A DNA stretch of 6,715 nt from NCBI GenBank assembly GCA_002862965.1, contig PKCW01000010.1:1-6715 (forward strand), written 5' to 3'. Shown here in pieces: positions 6,152 through 6,715 of the stretch. Within the stretch, counting starts at the first letter, position 1. Each line of letters starts with the position of its first letter. Source of the DNA: Pseudomonadota bacterium. GTDB taxonomy: Bacteria > Pseudomonadota > Gammaproteobacteria > UBA5335. The notes under the pieces were generated by a model. That model did not search any database, had not been told where the DNA came from, and saw nothing but the letters and a program-made list of their open reading frames with translations. The position numbers and the translations under genes are program-made.

Positions 6152-6180
6152 TTCCGCCAAGCCCAGGAAAGAGTAGCGTC

Positions 6181-6715
6181 ATGCCCCCCGCAGTCCACGC
6201 TTTCGATGCCACGTTGATCGCACGGTACGATACCCGCGCGCCCCGTTACACCTCCTATCCGACAGCGGATCGCTTCCATCCGGGAGTCGGCGCCGGAGAG
6301 CATCAGCGCGCCCTGCGGACGCGCAGCCGTGCCCCGCTGTCGCTCTACCTGCACATGCCGTTCTGCCCGAGCCCTTGCTTTTATTGCGGTTGCCATCGCG
6401 AAATCACCCGGCAACCCGGTCCGATCGTGAGTTATCTGGAGAGCCTGGAACAGGAGATCGCCCTCCAGGCAGCCATGCTCGAAGAACCCGGATCCGTCGT
6501 GCAGGTACATTTCGGGGGCGGCAGTCCGACTTTCCTCTCGCCGCACCAGCTCGCGACCATCGTCGCCACGCTGCGCGCCCATTTCCACATGGCGCCCGAG
6601 GTGGAAATGGGCATCGAAGCCGATCCACGCAACCTCGATGCGGCCGGCGTCCGCGCCCTTCACGGCATCGGATTCAATCGTCTGAGTGTCGGGGTGCAGG
6701 ATTTCGATGCCCGGG
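6181..6715 (+). CDS. hemN: Oxygen-independent coproporphyrinogen III oxidase, 5' part
   Basis: HemN is a radical SAM enzyme that decarboxylates coproporphyrinogen III to protoporphyrinogen IX without oxygen, in haem synthesis. The first 178 codons are present and the gene runs off the right edge. Near the N-terminus RYDTRAPRYTSYPTADRF is the family signature. YLHMPFC62-PSP-C66-FY-C69-G-C71 is the radical SAM cluster motif CxxxCxxCxC, with all four cysteines numbered as in E. coli HemN. VHFGGGSPTFLS is the SAM-binding GGGTP-type motif, and EADPRNLD and GFNRLSVGVQDFD follow in the expected order. These features separate it from the HemW-like paralogue, which lacks the N-terminal RYTSYPTA segment. 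AGGAAAG at 6165-6171 is the likely ribosome site. A putative FNR/ANR site upstream suggests induction when oxygen is low. Confidence 0.95.
   Translation, partial: MPPAVHAFDATLIARYDTRAPRYTSYPTADRFHPGVGAGEHQRALRTRSRAPLSLYLHMPFCPSPCFYCGCHREITRQPGPIVSYLESLEQEIALQAAMLEEPGSVVQVHFGGGSPTFLSPHQLATIVATLRAHFHMAPEVEMGIEADPRNLDAAGVRALHGIGFNRLSVGVQDFDAR

Noticed and set aside
6710..6715. CCCGGG at the right edge and CCCCGG at the left edge
   Set aside because: These could look like cloning-site ends, but GC-rich hexamers are common here and the left one is not a complete site. No inference about the origin of the fragment is justified.

Overview
This window looks like chromosomal DNA from a GC-rich proteobacterium, most likely a gammaproteobacterium. 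The indicators are an adjacent fabA-fabB pair (the anaerobic route to unsaturated fatty acids), a PmbA/TldE protein, a PdxH with the canonical C-terminus, and a HemN whose cluster cysteines fall at the same positions as in E. coli. The sequence does not fix genus or family. No mobile element, CRISPR array, rRNA or tRNA was seen.

Left part, minus strand (1-1648). Positions 1-91 hold the first 30 codons of a zeta-class glutathione transferase/maleylacetoacetate isomerase gene that runs off the left edge. Positions 92-277 are non-coding apart from a weak hairpin. Positions 278-1648 are a full-length pmbA (tldE). A candidate extended -10 promoter for pmbA lies at 1679-1687 inside the 272-base divergent spacer 1649-1920. 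I found no convincing plus-strand promoter in that spacer.

Centre, plus strand (1921-3515). A thiolase-fold protein and a DUF35/OB-fold protein overlap by 4 bases (ATGA) and have a strong ribosome binding site at the junction, so they are surely a co-translated pair. The thiolase homologue lacks the usual nucleophilic and C-terminal catalytic cysteines, and the DUF35 partner has lost all four zinc-ribbon cysteines. This resembles the Ltp2-type aldolase/DUF35 complexes of CoA-thioester metabolism, but the substrate here is unknown. A perfect 10-bp hairpin (3528-3551) follows.

Right part, plus strand (3562-6715). The order is pdxH, a possible 38-codon small gene, fabA and fabB, then hemN, which is cut by the right edge. 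The small gene is in frame with pdxH after its stop, and its own stop overlaps a GTG start of fabA. FabA and FabB act together: FabA makes and isomerises the C10 enoyl-ACP and FabB elongates the cis product. HemN makes protoporphyrinogen without oxygen; upstream of it is an FNR/ANR-like dyad placed as expected for class II activation. PdxH needs oxygen while HemN, FabA and FabB work without it.

The points most worth a second look are the doubly degenerate thiolase/DUF35 pair, the FNR-type site before hemN, and the small frame between pdxH and fabA.
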